Origin: JAMBLL01 sp964460075
Lineage (GTDB): Bacteria > Actinomycetota > Acidimicrobiia > Spongiisociales > UBA5794
Assembly: GCA_964460075.1 (NCBI GenBank)
Contig: CAYWPC010000008.1
Location: 1 to 64,000 of the forward strand
Reading direction: 5' to 3'
DNA: 64,000 nt
Shown here: positions 60,638 to 64,000 of the stretch, in pieces
Layout of the letters: the number at the start of each line of letters is the position of its first letter
How positions within the stretch are numbered: the stretch's first letter is position 1
Program-made: the position numbers and the translations under genes
Notes under the pieces: model-generated
Told to the model about the DNA's origin: nothing
The model's input: the letters and a program-made list of their open reading frames with translations, nothing else
The model's database searches: none

Positions 60638-61685
60638 TGGCTGATCCGCTGAGATCACCGGGTTGGCCATATCTCCGCCTGAACACCACGTAGGCGGCAG
60701 CACCAGCCGGGATCGGGAGCCAGAACTGGAACACCCTGTATGCAAGGGTCGCAAGAGCCGCGTCGGGGCCAGGGATGCCCGCCGCTATCAGCATCGCGGT
60801 GAGCCCGACCTCGACGAAGCCCAGACCGCCTGGCGTGATTGGGATCATGCCGAGAACTGCGGAGCCAGCAAACGCCACAAGCACAAGGCTAGCCCTCGGG
60901 TTCGCACCCACTGCGTAGAGCGCTACGACGAGGACCATGTAGTCGAGCACCCAGTTCAGAACCGCTGCAACGAGTGCCTTCGGCCACCGCTTTCCTAGCG
61001 CTTTCACCACCTCGTTGCGGTGGTTGAGAAACCCTTGGGCGGAGAGTTCCCAGTCCTTCTGAAGCCGAGAGCCAAGCCGCATCCCAAAGGCTTCGACTAT
61101 GCCTCCAACGAAGAGGAGAGGCCTGTCGTGTTTCACGATCGCGAACACTGCGGCGAACATGACGACGAACAACGCACCACCTGCAACCGCGACCGGAAGC
61201 AGGTCTTGGGGAATCGGCGCCGACAGCGCCGCGAGGGTCAACGCGACCACCGGAAGCGAGAAGAGAACAAGATTCGATATGAACGACACCGCAGCGAGCG
61301 CGGCCGCCGCCTGGCCCCTCGGAACGCCAGACGCAGAGAGCATCTGGAAATACGTAGCGCCAGCGGCGACAACGCCACCGGGCACAACCTTCGCGAGAGC
61401 ATTCGAGACGAGTTGGCTCGTGGCTGCCAGGAAACGAGAGATGTCTGGCACCGCGATGTGTGTCAACTCCCATGCCGCAGCGAACGCCCCGGCCATGAGA
61501 ACAGCCATCAGCGCGAACCAGTACCAGTAGATCCCTGAGAGATCGTCGGCAGACGACATGAAATCCACCAACTTGGGCCACAGGATGTACAGAACCACGA
61601 TCGACACAAGGAGGGAGAGTGACCGGATGAGAACGGTCTTCCACGCGAGCGTGCGGAATACTTGTTGCTGTGGTTTGTCGTTCAT
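60633..61685 (-). CDS. Lysylphosphatidylglycerol synthase TM/flippase-like membrane protein (UPF0104)
   Basis: 350 aa, about eight hydrophobic helices. Family features: AFAAAWELTHIAVPDISRFLAATSQLVSNALAKVVPGGVVAAGATYFQML and the C-terminal GMIPITPGGLGFVEVGLTAMLIAAG with FQFWLPIPAGAAAYVVFRRRYG. Related to the membrane part of MprF and to AglD-type proteins that flip or modify lipids. No catalytic aminoacyl-transferase domain is attached. Its stop codon lies in the end of palindromic element copy 3. Confidence 0.88.
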   Translation of the reverse strand: MNDKPQQQVFRTLAWKTVLIRSLSLLVSIVVLYILWPKLVDFMSSADDLSGIYWYWFALMAVLMAGAFAAAWELTHIAVPDISRFLAATSQLVSNALAKVVPGGVVAAGATYFQMLSASGVPRGQAAAALAAVSFISNLVLFSLPVVALTLAALSAPIPQDLLPVAVAGGALFVVMFAAVFAIVKHDRPLLFVGGIVEAFGMRLGSRLQKDWELSAQGFLNHRNEVVKALGKRWPKALVAAVLNWVLDYMVLVVALYAVGANPRASLVLVAFAGSAVLGMIPITPGGLGFVEVGLTAMLIAAGIPGPDAALATLAYRVFQFWLPIPAGAAAYVVFRRRYGQPGDLSGSAT

Positions 61686-61880
61686 GAAGCGATCGGTTGC
61701 GGTTTAGGCGCTCAATCTAACCAACTGAACGAGTGCACTCGGCAATCCTGTCGTCACACGGCCGAAGGTATGCACGGCAATTCGCCGGTGAGCCTCGCAC
61801 GACGAGCACCTTCACCCCATCGAGGCTTGCCAGCCGGCCTGGCACACCGCGCTACTCCACAAACGAGAGCCAACGCCGGC

Positions 61881-62576
61881 TCATGCACGGTCGATCGCAG
61901 GAGTTTCCAGTGGCGTGATCAGGTCAACAGTGTCGTTTTGCACCTTGTTGACCAACGTGGAGACTGCATGCCTCTTCATGAGTTCGGCTGGATACGCGCT
62001 CATCAGTTCCCTCAGTAGCGACACATCGGTGATCGACGGGTCAAGCCAGGTATCCCACCGATCAGGAGGAAGAATCACTGGCATCCGGTCGTGGATCTTC
62101 TCGAGCAATGGATTGGGCTGCCCCGTGAGGATCGTGCACGTCAACAACTGTTCCTCGGTCTCTGGGTCATGCCACGATGACCATATGCCCGCAACGGGGA
62201 GCGGCATTCCATCGACCGCGTATATGTAGTGGGGAAGCTTCCCTTTCGCCATTCGTTGCCATTCGTAGAATCCATCGATCGGGATCAGGCATCGCCGCTG
62301 TGCGAATGAGCTCCTGAACATGGGTTTGTCTGCAACCGTCTCCGATCTCGCATTGATCGTGCGCGCACCAATCTTGGCTTCCTTGGCCCACGACGGGATG
62401 AGACCCCAGCGCAACGTCGTCAACACACGGGCTCCTTCGTGCACAGCAACCGCATATATCCGCTTCGTGGGAGCAACGTTGTAGCTCTGCTTCAACGTCT
62501 CCGTTCGAACGAATTGCGCACCAAAATGCTCAGCGTAGAATTCGGGTTTCTCAACTTGAACGAAGCGTCCGCACAT
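61881..62576 (-). CDS. SRAP domain protein (YedK/HMCES-like abasic-site protease)
   Basis: 231 aa from the ATG at 62576, which puts the catalytic Cys at position 2 (MCGRF) as required for the thiazolidine crosslink to abasic DNA after Met removal. Also seen: SYNVAPTKRIYAV, LRWGLIPSWAKE, INARSETVADKPMFRSSFAQRRCLIPIDGFYEWQ, and HDRMPVILPPDRWDTWL, which holds the active-site His. It shields abasic sites in single-stranded DNA and has autoproteolytic activity. An upstream ATG (62582) would displace the Cys. Monocistronic; about 195 empty bases follow it. Confidence 0.95.
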   Translation of the reverse strand: MCGRFVQVEKPEFYAEHFGAQFVRTETLKQSYNVAPTKRIYAVAVHEGARVLTTLRWGLIPSWAKEAKIGARTINARSETVADKPMFRSSFAQRRCLIPIDGFYEWQRMAKGKLPHYIYAVDGMPLPVAGIWSSWHDPETEEQLLTCTILTGQPNPLLEKIHDRMPVILPPDRWDTWLDPSITDVSLLRELMSAYPAELMKRHAVSTLVNKVQNDTVDLITPLETPAIDRA

Positions 62577-62666
62577 GACCACATTGTGCCAGACGTCTTC
62601 GACACCGATGACGGACCACCGTGCAGCGGTTCAAGGTTCCGACCATATCCACCGATGCTTCTGGGC

Positions 62667-63584
62667 ATGACATCTGCGATCTCCTTCTCCTCCGTCCATA
62701 AATCCTTTGGCGAGGTCCACGCACTCGACGACGTCGCATTCGACGCACCGGCAGGATCCGTCACTGTCCTACTTGGACCGAATGGAGCAGGAAAGTCCAC
62801 TGCCGTCCGCCTCACGACCGGTGCTCTCGTCGCTGATAGCGGAGCCGTCAGAGTCCTCGGACTCGACCCGCTCACAGATGGTGATGAGGTCCGGTCACGT
62901 GTCGGAGTCGTACCACCGAAGCCGTCGTTCTATGACAGCCTGTCCGGCTGGGAGAATCTTCAGTTCGCTGCAACCATCTTCATGAGCGACGAAGACCGTG
63001 CCCGCTCTGCAGCCAGGAAGTTCGCAATCGACGGCGAACTCGACCGAGCTGTCGGTGGATATTCGACGGGAATGCGCACGCGGCTCGCACTGGCACGTGC
63101 GCTCGTGCACGATCCTGAGGTACTCATGCTGGACGAGCCAACAGCCGGGCTCGACCCTGAGTCGGCAAGGGCAGTTCTTGAGATGGTCACAGAGCTCGCC
63201 GAAACGGGACGAACGATCGTCATGTGCACGCATCTTCTACACGAGGCCGAAGGGATCGCAGACCACGTGGTCCTCATGGATCGTGGTCGAGTGCGGGCGC
63301 ATGGCGGACCCATCGAACTCGCTAGGCACTACATGCCAGATCCGATCGTCATCGTCGACGCCGAGAACCGAGCCTCGCTCGAGTTCCTTGCAGAACTCGA
63401 AGGGATCATCACGGTACGTACCGACGGCGTCGCCTACGTGACGATCGACTCTCTGGATCGGGTACCCGAGATTGTGATCGAGATGGTCAGGAGAGGCGCA
63501 CGTCCTACGAGAATCGAGCCGATCGATCCAACCCTTGAGGACCTCTACTTCGAGATGCAGCGAACACACCGAGGTGAGCCGTGA
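62667..63584 (+). CDS. ABC transporter ATP-binding protein (ABC-2 exporter type)
   Basis: 305 aa. Walker A GPNGAGKST (37-45), a Q-loop region near VVPPKPSFYDSLSGWENL (the usual Gln replaced by Pro-Lys-Pro), a degenerate signature GYSTGMRTRLALARAL, and Walker B VLMLDEPTAGLD near 155 with the following His loop MCTHLLHEAE. The C-terminal 75 residues form the small extra domain of this class. Drives export by an ABC-2 permease encoded next, whose GTG overlaps this gene's stop. An ATG at 62655 is a possible earlier start. Confidence 0.92.
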   Translation: MTSAISFSSVHKSFGEVHALDDVAFDAPAGSVTVLLGPNGAGKSTAVRLTTGALVADSGAVRVLGLDPLTDGDEVRSRVGVVPPKPSFYDSLSGWENLQFAATIFMSDEDRARSAARKFAIDGELDRAVGGYSTGMRTRLALARALVHDPEVLMLDEPTAGLDPESARAVLEMVTELAETGRTIVMCTHLLHEAEGIADHVVLMDRGRVRAHGGPIELARHYMPDPIVIVDAENRASLEFLAELEGIITVRTDGVAYVTIDSLDRVPEIVIEMVRRGARPTRIEPIDPTLEDLYFEMQRTHRGEP

Positions 63585-64000
63585 GATGGACGATGGTCAA
63601 GGTGATCATGAGGACAGACCTGGCTCGCCTTGTAAGGACACGGGACTATTGGATACCTCTGGTGATCCTGGGTGGCATGTTCTTTGTGATTCTACCTGCC
63701 ACGCTGCTCGGGGCACTTTCGTTCGTGCGTCAGGGTTCCCTCGTCGCCCAGATCAGCGAAATAGTCAGCACCCTCCCGAGCACGATCCGCGCCAACATTC
63801 AGGGTGACAGCCCGACAACACAGGCCTCATACGCCTTTGCTGTGTACCTGCTGGCACCGATCGCGATCGTCGTTCCGCTGACGATCTCGTCGGCTATCGG
63901 GGCGAACTCGATCGTTGGCGAGCGAGAGCGCGGCACGGGTGAGTTCCTGGCGCACAGTCCGCTGACGGTCGAAGAGATCTACGTCGGGAAGCTCCTCGCA
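63581..64000 (+). CDS. ABC-2 type permease, 5' part (runs off the window)
   Basis: First 140 codons only; the gene continues beyond the window. GTG at 63581 overlaps the stop of the ATPase gene (GTGA). A basic start (MRWTMVKVIMRTDLARLVRT) precedes the first helix (about 28-51, IPLVILGGMFFVILPATLLGAL), then a periplasmic stretch, a second helix pair (VYLLAPIAIVVPLTISSAIG) and the cytoplasmic ERERGTGEFLAHSPLTVEEIYVGK, typical of ABC-2 permeases. Substrate unknown. Confidence 0.88.
   Translation, partial: MRWTMVKVIMRTDLARLVRTRDYWIPLVILGGMFFVILPATLLGALSFVRQGSLVAQISEIVSTLPSTIRANIQGDSPTTQASYAFAVYLLAPIAIVVPLTISSAIGANSIVGERERGTGEFLAHSPLTVEEIYVGKLLA

Overview
The window is a moderately GC-rich actinobacterial chromosome segment. 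Lineage markers seen directly are a WhiB protein with the C-x2-C-x5-C cluster and GVWGG motif, a bacterial proteasome activator ending in GLYL, a PAC2 protein, a DUF222/HNH protein, an F420-type luciferase-like oxidoreductase, a mycobacterial-type EtfD, a PspA/TPM pair and frequent GTG starts. I see no rRNA, tRNA, CRISPR array, prophage or intact insertion sequence. Acidimicrobiia or a neighbouring class would fit, but that is inference.

Layout. 0.2-6.6 kb: PfkB sugar/nucleoside kinase divergent from a queuosine-salvage glycosylase, an HNH protein, cyclophilin, a quinone-oxidoreductase-like MDR and a sigma/membrane/YbjQ operon. 6.7-19 kb: spermidine-synthase-like membrane protein, metal ABC permease, WhiB, CBS-BON, FHA, the bpa-PAC2 pair, penicillin acylase, a membrane molybdoenzyme, CaCA exchanger and NhaA. 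19-31 kb: DUF547, an orphan DNA methyltransferase, prephenate dehydratase, EtfD, PspA/TPM, proline dehydrogenase overlapping P5C reductase, YibE/F and a glutamate racemase fused to a macro domain. 31-43 kb: nitroreductase, acyl-CoA dehydrogenase with a divergent TetR, F420 oxidoreductase and hydrolase, ParA with a zinc-ribbon partner, ZnuA under a Zur box, and an enoyl-CoA isomerase-like protein. 43-47.5 kb: a LigD-type polymerase gene broken by two in-frame stops, two tandem MFS paralogs and the wreck of an ATP-dependent DNA ligase. 47.5-64 kb: amidohydrolase/thioesterase, a primary-type sigma factor, fadA-fadB, a 2-oxoacid dehydrogenase E2, gcvP under a tandem glycine riboswitch, a sigma/FtsX-domain gene pair, a flippase-like protein, SRAP and an ABC exporter cut by the window edge.

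How the genes work together. Fatty-acid beta-oxidation is the dominant theme: FadE, FadA, FadB, an isomerase-like crotonase, thioesterases and EtfD, which would pass ETF electrons to quinone. A 16-bp operator-like palindrome occurs three times between fadE and its divergent tetR and once before fadA, suggesting one TetR regulon. Both non-homologous end-joining (NHEJ) type genes present are dead or dying.

The most unusual signal is a family of three intergenic elements, each built on a perfect 44-bp loop-less palindrome whose two arms differ between copies by compensating changes. Two near-identical direct copies bracket the sigma/FtsX-domain pair exactly; the third, inverted and diverged, lies inside the dead ligase. 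The MurI-macro fusion is the second item I would look at.
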